Of a stretch of DNA of 64,000 bases, positions 22,586-35,300 are shown piece by piece. The notes beneath the pieces were generated by a model that worked only from the letters and a program-made list of their open reading frames with translations, was not told the DNA's origin and made no database searches. This DNA comes from Sabellastarte sp. h YS-2021 (Eukaryota; Annelida; Polychaeta; Sabellida; Sabellidae). Both the position numbers and the translations under genes were made by a program. Within the stretch, counting starts at the first letter, position 1; each line of letters begins with the position of its first letter. The stretch spans positions 31,475,596 to 31,539,595 of the forward strand of contig OZ024935.1 of the NCBI GenBank assembly GCA_964017235.1, given 5' to 3'.

Positions 22586-22896
22586 AAATTGTCCATTAGG
22601 TAAGATGTATTAACGCAATAAAATTGCATATTTAATAAGTAAATTAAATATTTATAAGTTAATACCTTACCTAATGAACAGGTGTCGGCCTCCCAACTGA
22701 CCATGCTATGGACATACTAAATAAGTATAAATAAGTAGTTGCGTCTAAATAGGTTTAGATGATGAAAAAAGATGCTGTGATGTCACACTGTTCAGACAGA
22801 AGGGAAGTACTATGTTCCACCTAATACAGTACTAGACTGGTCCTGCTAGTGGATAACATAGAAAGCATGACTTTTTCTGTCCTTTGGTGGGACCAG
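22586..22896. mobile_element. Rearranged remnant of DIRS terminal repeats
   Basis: Three blocks match the terminal repeat of the DIRS element at 5149-5453. The end motif (ATGTATTAACGCAATAAAAT) is at about 22605-22624. An inverted copy of the end block (GTTAATACCTTACCTAATG) is at 22658-22676. The repeat body runs from GAAAAAAGATGCTGTGATGT (22763) to CTTTTTCTGTCCTTTGGTGG (22871-22890). In the intact element the end motif follows the body; here it precedes it and faces an inverted partner. This head-to-head order is what DIRS circle junctions or internal complementary regions look like. No ORF. Confidence 0.65.
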
Positions 22897-22966
22897 AATA
22901 GGGTATTTGGAATTCCGCATAGGAATTTGGAATTCTAAATATGTATTTGGAATTCGGAATAGCGTC

Positions 22967-23133
22967 ATTGTCAGACCTTCAACTCACTGAATACTCACAT
23001 ATATGGAATTACGAATAGCGTATTTGGAATTCCAAATACTGCATTTGGAATTTCAAATACGTATTTGGAATTCTGAATAGGGTATTTGGAATTCCAAATG
23101 TGTGAGTATTCAGTGAGTTGAAGGTCTGACAAT
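22967..23133. repeat. Inverted repeat, 33-bp arms, with a loop of GGAATTC-containing repeats
   Basis: The left arm starts ATTGTCAGACCTTCAACTCA at 22967. The right arm 23101-23133 is its exact reverse complement over 33 bases. The 101-base loop and the preceding 55 bases contain five or more copies of TATTTGGAATTCC-type words that are themselves near-palindromes. It ends about 195 bases before the aminotransferase start codon. It may be a MITE or a cruciform-forming site. Confidence 0.85.
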
Positions 23134-23327
23134 TTGGATGGCGGTTCCAGGCTTTCGTAGAAAACCCCTAGTAAGTTAACCCTAAAAATGCAGAGTTTCC
23201 CATTTGCTTATTATTACAAGCCTTGGCAGAGGAATGTGCTCTTTGAGTGTTCTTGTTTTATCTTACAATATTGTCAAAAGGTTCTACAAAGACACTTTAG
23301 CCATTTAAATGTAATGTATTATCACAG

Positions 23328-26300
23328 ATGTCGTTTGGACATCACTTGATGGGGGAGTTTATGCTGGAAAAAGACCATGTCTTCATAAACCATGGCTCCT
23401 ATGGAAGTGTGGCACGCAAAGTCCATGAAGAACGAATCAGGTAGTCTGGATCTTTGATATCCATTCAGTATAGTGAAAATGACATAATAGGAAAACATGA
23501 CATATTATGACATATACGACCATTATACATCACAAATGAGGATGACCGTATAATAACAGCCTGTATCAGTGATGCTGACTGATTCAAGTGAACATTGGTT
23601 TGGTACATTGGTTTATGAAATAGAGCATTGGTAAAAATCGGAAAGTGTATGTAATGATAGACATAAGCAATGAAACAAAGGAGATCATTATCCAAATTTC
23701 GTGTAAACTATAAATACAGGTTATAAGATTGGATTGTGTATTGTGCTTCATGTTAATTAATGACTTCAATGAACCTCTTGTAAGTGAACAAGGCTTTGTA
23801 GTTTTATTATTATTTAAAATGTATTTTATGTTTAATTCAATACCATTTTTTCAGTCATCTTCTTCAGCTGGTTATATTGTATTACCGAGTCGCTTGGCCA
23901 CCCCTAAACAGATGTAAAAAGTTTAGTGCACACTATTGATCTGTACCTTAGGCTGCTGAACCTGTCTGAACACAATCCTGACCATTGGTTCAGACGTCTG
24001 ATCTACCAGATGTTACCTGACAACCTGCAGAGCATTGCTTCCTTCCTACACTCAGATGTAAAAGACTTAGTCTTTGTCCCTAATGCCACAACAGGTATGT
24101 TATTACTTTGTGCTAACGTTAATGTAGCAAGCCTGCAACATCTGGCAAGTGTTTGAAAGCTGTGTTTTAATTTTCAATAATTCAAATTAATTCTATTTTT
24201 GCACCATGTGAAAAGTGTAAAATGTTTAAAAGAGACAATTTGCATAAATAGTCAGAATTTTAAACCTGTCTTACTAATTTATATTCTCAAAAACCAGATT
24301 ATCGGTGAGAATTAAATTATCGCAGTCATTTGTATTCTCCAAGAGGTCCTCAGTGGCCTAGTGGTTATTTCAGTAAAACAAATAATCACATAATATAGTC
24401 CAGTTTGTTAACCCCTGATGTGATCAGAAAAATCACAATTGTTAATTGTGCATATACATGCCTTCACAAATTACATTTGGTTGTATGAACAGAAGATGAC
24501 CAAAGAGCATTTTTACCATGGAAACAAGTACTAGTTCTTTTTTCAGGAGTGAACTGTGTGGTGAAGTCCATTCCATTTAAAGCTGGGGAAGCTATCTTGT
24601 TGTACTCCTACACTTATAATGCAGTGAAAAACGCCTGCCTAGAAGCCATGGCAAAATCTGGTGAGTGAACTAATACAGCAGCCTCTTATGTCACTGAAAC
24701 ATTTCTGGTCATATAAGAATAGGACCTCAGTGAACTCCTGATGATACCACATGGGAGGATTTGCACTAACACAGGAGATTGTTCTGGGAGAGAGGTAAGT
24801 AATGAAAGGCCAAACATGTTTATCAATCGTCCTGCGGTGCAATTGCATTATAGTGAGACATATTGAGAATCAGTGGAAGTTTAGGGAGTGATGTGCTAGT
24901 TGATTGCCAATAAAATTTCAACTTAAATCAATGTGCTGTACTATAAACACACTTCATTGAAATTGTCCAACTTTAAGCCTTAGCCCTGGCTAAGACCTTT
25001 CGTGAATACGGGCCCTGTTCTTGAAAATTTTAGTCTCTTTAATGCCCCTGTTCCACCAAAGGACTAAGGCCCGATCCTGTCGGCGACCCTTAATCGTGGA
25101 CAGTCGGTGAAAAAAAGGGTAAAATGGGCGGGAATACTGAATTGGTATCAAAGACTGGGATTAAGTACAGATCGGCCTCAGGAAGCCTGAGGAGGCCCCA
25201 GACGGTCCCACACAGTCCCCGACTGGTCTGCGACTAAGAACCGATTAAGCCAGTTTTCTGGTCGGTTTCAACCACGATCCTGTCATACACATACCGACTG
25301 GGTCCCAGGACGCCTCAGGCCTCCTGGGACTAAGCCCCGACTAACCCCCGATTAAGTCCCAGCGTTCTCAGGCCTCCTCAGTCTTCCCCAGACCACGATG
25401 GCCGATTCTTGTTTTGCAAAATAACAGGATTTTCTGGGTATATATATAAATTCCGCGATCTAATCATCATTACTTTTATTGGAACACAGCAGGATGCCAC
25501 CTTTTAATGGAAGACAGCTACAGCAACAACTTAGGGCTTTTTTAGTTTTTATTCAGTTACAAATAATGATGTATTTGCTATTTCTACGTCGACCACAGCA
25601 ACCACCACAAGCAGCACCACCACCACCAGCCATACAGAGACCTAGAAGAAGGCACAACATGTGGGTCAGGCCATGGCTACTGCAGAGAGAGGAGAGGGGG
25701 GCCTACCACAACATTATGGCTGAACTGTATGCTACAGACATTCCAGGATTCACCAACTACATGAGGATGACCCCAGAATTCTTTGAAATGATAAAGACCA
25801 GACTGGCCACATGCCCTGGGAGCCCTTGATGGAAAGCATGTGGCCCTGAAGAAACCCATGAACTCTGGAGCCCTGTACCACAACTACAAGGGGTTCTTTT
25901 CCATAGTAATGTTGGCCTTGGTAGATAGACAGTACAATATTAATTAGAGTACAAATTCAGATGGGTGGATGCTGGTACAGCTGGATCTTGCTTAGATGCC
26001 CAGATATTTAATGCCTGTCAGCTGAAGAGGAGGATTGAGGATGGCAGGATAGGCTTCCCTGACCCAGCTCCTATAACCCAGGGTGGTAGAGATGTCCCCT
26101 ACTTCATTCTGGCAGATGATGCCTTTGCCCTGAAAACCTGGCTCATGAAACCCTATGGCAGAAGGATGTTAACCAGAGAGGAAGGGATTGCCAACTACAG
26201 AATATCAAGGGGCATGAGAGTTGTTGAGAACGCTTTTGGCATCCTGGTCTCAAGATTCAGAGTGATGTTGACCACTATTGAACTACCCCCAGAAACAGTC

Positions 26301-29300
26301 AGGGATGTGGTCATGACCTGTGTGGTTCTGCACAACATACTGAGAAGCCAGTATCAAGGTCAACATGGTGGTCAAGAGCCTGGAGATGATGATGATAATG
26401 ATGTGCCTGGTGATTGTCGACTGATTGGTGGTGCTGCTGGTGGTGGTCCAGACAGAAACCCTGCTAGAGAAGCCAAAAGACAGAGGGATTACCTCAGGGA
26501 CTACTTCAATAATGAGGGAGCAGTGGCCTGGCAAGATGGCAGAATATAACTCCTGCTGCAGTAACCAGTCCTTTTCAGGACAATAACCAGTCCTTTTCAG
26601 GACTACCAAATATTTCAAAAACAATTAATAAGCTATGCTTGTTCCATATATCACAACCATTTCCCACCATAATTCACCCACCCAACAAACAGACAAACCC
26701 AATGCCCAACATAATTCAACCACCCTACAAACAGACAAACTCAATGCCAAACATAAGTCACCAACCCAACAAACAGACATAAATAAATGCCTTACAGAAG
26801 TAACCCAACTAACAAACAGACAAACCCAGTGCTAAACATAATTCTCAAACGAAAAACACAAAGCCAAACATAACTTTCTAAATGGAATAAATATTTCATA
26901 TATTTTGAAAGCTACATCCTAATTTTACTTCAATTGGCTTTTTTGGGGGAAAATACATTTGAAACAAATGTTTTTCTGCAAATCTTTTACTCCGGTTCAC
27001 AAATCTTTAGGAAATATAACCACCAAACAGGTTTCCTTTACAATGATGGGGAGGTTATGTTGGCAAAATAGTTTGTCAGTTCTTTGGTTTGGGTTCTGTT
27101 TGCTATTGGGTTTGTCTGTTTCTTGGTTGGTGGTTATGTTTGGTATTTGGTTTGTGTATTTGTTAGATGGGGGTTAGGTTTGGTATTGGGTTTGTGTGTT
27201 TGTGGGTTGGTAAGTATGTGATAATGCCTTGTAACTATAGGGATGGTGTAAGTGTTGGATCCCATGGATTTGAAGCTAAAAGTGGGCTGATTATTGGCCA
27301 TATTGGGAGTTTATTTATTTATTTTTTCTATGTGGCCTTTTTTGGTTATGTGTGGTACCATGGGTTATTTGCTTCATGTTTGGGGTGGTGTAGGTGTTGG
27401 ACTTTTTTTTGTCATAAATATTTGTACTGAACTGTTGTTTTGGGAGGGGAATTGAAATAACTTGCAGCTTGAATAATTGTTTCTGGAATATTTGGGTGGC
27501 CCTGAAAAGGGCCTGGCAGGTCAAAGACGCACCCTGACTGGATGGCTACTGAGGAGGCTGCTGCTGTTGAGGCGGTGCTGTAGTGGTGATAGTGAAGAGT
27601 TGCGGCTGCTGCTGCTGCTGCTGCTGAGGCTGCTCAATGATCTTTGTAGATGTCAGATCTGGTAGCTGGCTTAGTATTCCACTTAAGTTGTGTCTACTAC
27701 CCTCGTCCCGTACTGTTAGAACTGATGGAGGGTTGCCAAAGCCAAGGGGGCTTGGTGTGTAGTAGACGTAACTGCTGCTAGCTGCTGCTTGGGTGGAAGT
27801 AGACGCCTGTTGAGTGGTTGTTGGCAGTAGCCCGACCCTCTGGGACTCCGTGGTAATAGTGTCTGATCTTGGTAGTGCTTGACGTCTACTGTTGCTTTTA
27901 ATGCTTTCAATATCTCTAAAAATTCTGCCCTTGAGGTCCTCAAACTCCTCTTGGGTCATCTTTTCAGCCTCTGATGCCACATAGTCAAAGAAGTGCTGCC
28001 TGTCTGACTTCTGCTGCAGGAAACCTGAGATCAATGTCCTCATCTGGTCAAAGTGCTCGAGTATCTTGGAGTCTGTTGAAACTGGTGTAGATGTGAACAT
28101 AGATTGACTCCTACTCTCCCTGAGGACACTGGACTCAAGGTGTTCTGTATCAGTAGTAGACCCACGAGATTTGTCCTGCTTGCTGGTATTTGGACTGGCC
28201 TCGAACCCTGAACTTCTGCTGGCCCCCTTTCGTCTGATATGGGTCTTAAGGAAACCCATCTGCTGGTAGACCCAGGACTGTCTCTTGGTCATCTCCCTTG
28301 GGGCTTGGCCAGATTGTAGTTTTGACAGCTTGCCATAATGTGTTTGCTGAGATTCGAACCATCTTCTGACATCAAAGGGCTGGAGCTTCAGTTCTGCAGA
28401 TATTTCTGCCCAGAGAGCCTCCTTCTTCTGTCTGTCGTGGAAACGTGCATGCTCCTTGTCACAGAGCTCTGGATGCTCCTTCACAAACTCCACAATTGCA
28501 GTTTCTTGGCTGTCAGTGAAAGTTGAACAGACCCTGGCTCTCTTGGCTGCTGAATGACTCTCTAAATCCTCCTCACACCTCTCTTCTTCCTCGCAAGCTT
28601 CCTCAGTAAGTTCCAATCGCTCCTCAATCTCTTGTGTACCCTCCTCCACCTCTCCACTTTCCTTCTCCCTCTCCTCTTGCCTCTCCTCCATCTTCTTCTT
28701 TTCTCTCTTCCCTCCTTTCTCTTTCCTCATAACTCCAGTCAATAGCAAAAAAAAAAGTGAAAAAGTAAAATGTGTCTCCTAACTGTAAAATTTGCCTTAA
28801 GCTCAAGTATTATATGATATTTAAAAAAATGAAAACCCCTACAAAACAGAGACACACGTCTCTCAGTAGCCAACCAGTCAGTAACAACAAGAATGTGTGC
28901 ACGGTCGCTTATATAATCCCAGACCCCCTCATTGCCTCGTTTTAATTTCCGACACACGGAAAACAGTCGGCTCTTAATCGGTTCTTATTCCCAGGCCTCC
29001 TGGGGCATCCTCAGACCGTCGCGGACTAAATTTGTGTTGTCCCAGGCGGCCTGAGGACGCCGGCTTGGATTGGTTAGGGTCGGCTTCTCTTAGTGAGGGC
29101 TTAGTCCCAGACCCAGATTTCTTAGTCCCAAGACACCTGAGACGGTCTGAGGCTTCCCGGGACTAATGAAACCGAATCACCTGGGACTAAGCTACGGAGG
29201 CCTGGGACTAAGGGTCGCAGGAGGCCTGGGACAACATAGGACTGTGTAAATTTGGGTCTCAGGAGGCCTGAGGAAGCCTGGGACTGGACATTTTGTTGTC

Positions 29301-32300
29301 GGAGGGAAATGAGAATCGGTTTGGGTCGTGAGAAATATCAAACATGTTTGATTTCTCTTACGGCCACAACCGACAACTACCGACCCTCACAGGACGTCTG
29401 GGACTAATTAAATTTTTTTAACCGACCCCCCAAAACCCTTAATCGGGTGCCTTAGTCGTGTGGTGGAACACCCACATGACCAAGATCCCCTTTAAACACG
29501 AGGACCTCTGTCCCCTTAAAACTTGAATATTGATCCACCCCCTGTACCCACTTGTTACCACGACTCCGATTTGAACCCACCAGACAGAGTTGTGAGCCGA
29601 CCCATCATTTGACCAAGTTCGATAGTGACTCTCTTCTCTGCTTCTTTATCATGAAAAATTGTAGTTAAAATTACACACTTTAATGTTTATTTCAAAGACT
29701 GAAAGTACGGTGAGCCTCCATACATAATAACTAATACTGTCATTTCCGTATGTGATCATTTAATCATATCTCCTGAAAGTCAATGTTTGCCAGAGCTTAT
29801 TTCATGGAAATATTTTCGGTGACTGTAACCATGTCCACGTTGAATTTACACCAGCTGGTATTTATAACCAATCTTTATACAACTTTGAATGCTCCGACGT
29901 TAAACTGACTGCATCACTATTTGTTATGTTGTGTTGGTTCCAGCCTTTCGTGTATGTAATGCATTCTATATTTGGTATTTGTCATGAATTCACAAATAGA
30001 CACGCGCCGGCATATAAATCAATAACACCAGCCATATAAATATTAATACGCAGATCAATATCAAGCCCGTGATAGCTCAGTTGGTAGAGCGGAGGACTGT
30101 AGTTTGAATAAATAGCTATCCTTAGGTCGGTGGTTCGACTCCGCCTCGCGGGACGTTCTATTTTGATAAGTTAAGATATATATATTATTGCCCAATACCT
30201 TATATACAGTATTTTTTCAATATACAGTACTGATTGCACATAAAGAGGTTTGTCGATCATGGGTTTACACTAACGTAAAATCTGAGAATAAACATTTCAT
30301 CCCATATTCACTCAATTTAAATTACACACTGGTCTTAACTTTAAGTGTCCTTGCAGTTCCAAATTTTAAGAAAATGATAAATTCGTCCGTGAATGTACAC
30401 CACAAAAATATGAAATTTGTGCCCATAACATCACTACGGAGCCCAGGAAGGGATATAGAACTGTTTTCCTATCATTTTTTGCTTTCATTACCACAAGATA
30501 GTAATTCGTTCCCATAAGTTAGCAAGTCATTCTCACAAGATAGCAAGTCGTTCCCACAAGATACAAGTCGTTCCCACAAGTTAAAACGTCGTTCCCACAA
30601 GATAGAAAGTTGTTCCCAAAAGTTACTAAGTCGCTCCCACAAGTTAACTTGTCATTACGACAAGATACTAAATCATTCCCACAAGTTAGCAAGTCATTAC
30701 CACAAGATACTAACTCGTTCCCAGAAGTTAGCAAGTCATTACCACAAGATACTAAGTTGTTCCAACAAATTAGCAAATCATTACCACAAGATATGAAGTC
30801 ATTTCATTTATTTAGTCATGCTTTGATGCCAATGTACAGACAATTTCCTAGTCTATGATACCTAACTTATACAGATGTCACCCATCTACTAGCATACCAT
30901 TCAAGGTTACATGTGCCTGTACGCTTTTAGTGACCTTCAGAGGTCGCATGTTTCCTATCACTCTCCTATCCCCCCAAATCCATATCCACAAAGGTGTGAC
31001 CTTCACACCAACGAAGTAATGACCAAGCCAAGGGAAGAGCCCCCGCCCCCCCACCCCACCCCCCCCACCCCCCCCCCCGCCACCAGACCAATAACCCCTT
31101 GGAGAAACCACACACACACACATGACATAAGGATGGAAGGAGAAGACGGGCAGGTCGCAAAGGTCAGGAATCAAGGTCAGAGGTCACCAGTTACAAGGTC
31201 AAATTAAAACATGAATGTATGGCCCCCAATATCTATACAAGAAACTGTACAGGGTTGAGTATGATTTTTAGTTGATGTTACGTTGAACTAATGTGAGAGA
31301 GGGATAAGAGCAGCCCCCTACTTTAAAACATGAAAAGGTAATAGTAATTCAAGTGAATAAGAAGCCCCAACCCACATGATAATATAACATAAATGTAATG
31401 TAATACTAGAAGTTGATTACATAACATCTGAACAAAGCAATGTAAACATATAAGTAATATTATATGTAATATACTATAATCGCATCGAAACATGAAGCTC
31501 TAAGATCAAAAGGTAAAATAATGGTTAACAAAAATTGAATAAAAAACAAAATCCTAGAGTCCATAGTACAATAAATAGAAACCCCTAGAGTTCATAGAGC
31601 ATAATCAAAAAGCCCTAGCCTAGATGATGATAACATAGATGTAATATAGTACTGAAAGTTCAATACATAACATCTATATAAATCAATGTAAACATATAAG
31701 TAGTGTTAGATGTAATAGAGTATAGTAGTCACATAATAATAGAAATTATAAGATAAATATAAAATCATTGAAATAAATCAATAAAAGAGCCCTAGAGTCC
31801 ATTTGCAATAAAAATCAAATCCCCTAGAGTTCGTGGAACATCTCACAACATCTGACATAGTGTATGAGGATAGCAGCACAAAACTGCCATCACTGAATTT
31901 ATGAAATTCTAAATACGTCAGTTGAATCGCTGCAAAAAGGCAATGAAATTCCTAAGGATTCCTCCAATTCCTAAGCACAACCACGATGACAGTTCATGAC
32001 ATTACTGGCTCTATAGAATCCACATAACGTTATCCACATAACGCGAGTGCCAGCCACATTCCAAGGATCCACAAGCCAAAGTGACACAATTCACAAGCAG
32101 AAAGTCGCTGCAAGGTGCAGAAACAAATCATGCACTGGATGATATATAATCATACAGCACACTTAATCATAAATACTAATCATACAGCACACTTGTACAT
32201 GCAGTCCTCCTGGCCATCATCCAAAGATTAACAGCTAACCTGTGAGCATCGTCCTTCTCAATGTAACTGTGAAAATGTTGACACCACAGAGCTGAATGGC

Positions 32301-35300
32301 CACCAGGAAAGGTATGGCTATGAAGTTGCGTACCACACCTGTGAAGCCTTCTACATGAAGTTCCTCTACCACCATGATAATGCCAGGGATGAATAGTTCC
32401 AACAAGAGCTAAGAACACACAATGACAGTTTGTTAACCTCCTAGGCTAAGGGATCCAAGGAAGATGTCAAAGATCTGAAGACTAGAAGTGAGAACACAGT
32501 TCTAAATATGAATCCATGGCTCCCACCAGCAAGGTGAACATCAATAAACCATAGCTCGGCAAAGATGAAGTACGTAGCCAGAAGCCAATCCAGGGTCAGA
32601 CTTCTAGAAACAGTAACTGCTTACAGTAAAAATGCAGATAACATCCAGCATGTACTTGCAGCTGAAGGAGGCATGATGTGATTATGCGACAACTGGCAAT
32701 GGAGCAGAGGCACCAGAATATAACTCAGCCATCTACTGCAGGCAACAGGTCATTGTCCAGTACATGAGAAAAGGTACATCCAGGTGACAGAGCTCAGCAG
32801 TGAAACTTATCTGAAGCACAGACGTGGCGAAAATACAGATATGAATGCAGGCAGGTTGAGGAAGCAAGTGCATCAGTGAAGACCAGCACTCCAAGCACAT
32901 GACCATGAAATTGTAGGGAAGACCACCAAATAGCAGAAGACCAGGCTCATCCTAGGATCAGGAGCATCTGAAACTGAACAAATTAACAAGAGCAATATAA
33001 TACTGGCAACATGGGGAGGAGGAGAGAGAGGAAATATCTTGGTGTTGACTGCTCTGTCTCCAATGTCAAAGTGGCAGCATGGAGGCTGGAGGCCAAGGGC
33101 GGCAGGCCACGGGGGGCCATGCAGGGGGCCACGGTGGCAGAGTGGTAACACTCTCGCCTCCCACCTCTGAGGCCGGGGTTCTATTCCCGGCACGGCCTCA
33201 AGTGGGAAAGCTGGTAGTTGCTTGCCGTTGGTCGGCAGTTTACAGTACAGAACCCTAATGAACTGTATGTACTGGTTTCAGAGTGGTAACAGAACCTTGA
33301 CCATCTGTATGTACTTGTTTCCTCTGCCCTTCCAACTACCCGTCGTGATATGACCTGTACAGTGTTGAAAGCGACGTAAAACCCCAAATAAATAAATAAA
33401 TAAAATAAGTTTACTTGCATGCAACCACATATTTTCGGTTGTATACTCCTTTTTATCAATCATACAGGTGGTAGGTATATGATTGGATCGGCATGGTGGA
33501 ACAGCAACCTTAACTTTAAATGTCACAAATTTACTATTTGTGTTTAAGGTGGAGAAGTGTTGACTTTGAAGCTTGACCTGGAAATACCCAGCGTGCAGTT
33601 TGTTATAGATAAATACAGAAAATTTCTGGAAGCAAATCCCACTGTGAAACTCATCTTATTGGGTGAGTACATGAAAGGAAATATAATAATAAATAATAAA
33701 TGGCACGCAGTAAAAGTATCATTCAATTCTTGTTGGTTCTTTTTGAAGCTGAATATATTTTGTGTCCCAAAATAATGGTCATATTGGATGAAACCCACAG
33801 CCTCACACCCTGCCAGGTGAACCATAAGAATCATCCCCACTAACCAAGCCTTTTTGAGCGAAAATCTGTGACATTTGGTTTACATTGCAAGCATGTCTGA
33901 GTTAAAGTGACGAATTTCTATATTATATTTCATTATTATTATCATTAAACTTATTTACTGTTAGTCAAGGCCAATACAAAGTTAGAAATACTTTGTATGA
34001 TATGTTTTTTTCTCTATAAATTCAAATTGATTTCCCACTTTAATTCGGATAGCGGGTCTTTGTTTCTGGATATCCAATAGTTTTTCAGTACAGTATCCTG
34101 ATCCAGAATCTTAACCACTTTGCAACTACCCGGCCTGATAGGACCTGTACAGAGTGTTAAAAATAGTCAATTCCAGTCAGTCAGTAACTTGAACCGATTT
34201 TAAAAACTTTAGTTGATAAATATTATCATATAATATCTTGTGCAGTGATAATATATTGTATAAATACTTAAGGTGGAATTTAAAAAGTTAAATTAAAGGT
34301 GCAAAACCATTATTAGTTTTCAAAATATCTTCCAGCAGAATAAAGAAGCTTTTGATTTATACAAGATCTTTGATACTCTTGTAGAGTTTAAGACGGAGGC
34401 TACACATAATTATGTGAACTTTATAAAAAATGCCAGTCCTTCCTAAAATATTACTAAAATCAAAGTACTTTCAATAGACCAAACTGTGTCAGAGAATTCC
34501 TGAATTTGACAGATTATATATCCAGCTGCACAGCCATCAAATTCCCAGTGAAAGAGTTGGTCCATCTGTGTAAACAACATGGTAAACTGGTGCTGGTGGA
34601 TGGAGCTCACACACCTGGACAACTACCCATTGACTTACAGGCAATGGCTGAGTGGGGAGTGGATTTTTATACAGGTATTGTTCAAGAATTTGCAATTAGA
34701 TTTTAAATAGTTTGTGAATTGCAATGTTTGATAGGTAATGTAAAACATAGGATAGTGATAAAAAACCTGTCCGTAGTTACGATGCAGTTTATTATGACTG
34801 ATATGTTTCTTTTTTTTTTTGACAAGATATTTATTAACATTTAAAGAAAATGTCCACAACTGACTTCAGCTGCCTTACACAGCTGATTTTTCCTATGTAT
34901 AATTGACAGCAGTACAATCAGAATAACATTACAATACGGACAATCCATATAGGGATATGTGAACTCATGAGTCATTCAGCAACATTAAACATATAGTCAG
35001 CGAACATTTTAAGTATATATGTCCATAATTTTCATGTATAGGCTGTTAAAGGGTAACATGGATACTACAATTGTGATTTTTACTTATTTGGCTAATACCC
35101 AAGTTCCATCGGAAGACCTTATAGGTTATTTTAGTACTTTTTTGGGGGGTGGGGGGTAATTTGTCATAGTAGTAGGAAGGATAGTAGATATATTTCTGTG
35201 TCTTGGTCAGTGACCCACAGGATTGGCTTTACAGTCTGCCACTTCAATAGTTCGGTTGTAAGAGTGAGAAGTCCTGTTGCCTCGCAAAGCTGCCTACACT

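Larger units (their letters stand above)
25043..29476. mobile_element. PIF/Harbinger DNA transposon, two ORFs, inside intron 3 of the aminotransferase gene
   Basis: Terminal inverted repeats: CTGTTCCACCAAAGGACTAA at the left and, reversed, GTGTTCCACCACACGACTAA at the right, each followed by related CCGATTAAG/CGATCC sequence. Both subterminal regions are crowded with words such as CCTCAGGAAGCCTGAG and GGCCTCCTGGGACTAAG in both orientations. Inside, a plus-strand DDE transposase remnant and a minus-strand MADF/SANT-like protein converge, the two-gene arrangement of Harbinger elements. Flanking trinucleotides are TAA and TGA, so the target duplication is not exact. It accounts for half of intron 3. 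Transposase damage means it is no longer self-sufficient. Confidence 0.9.

Noticed and set aside
24353-24375. tRNA-like word GTGGCCTAGTGGTTA
   Set aside because: Only an A-box-like word; no B box or cloverleaf follows.
30519-30776. Minus-strand ORF with a repeated SCGNDLLT motif
   Set aside because: It is a translation of the 20-bp minisatellite; the other strand is open too for the same reason.
33135-33187. tRNA gene at the SINE head
   Set aside because: A and B boxes are present but the acceptor and anticodon stems do not pair, and a SINE body follows.
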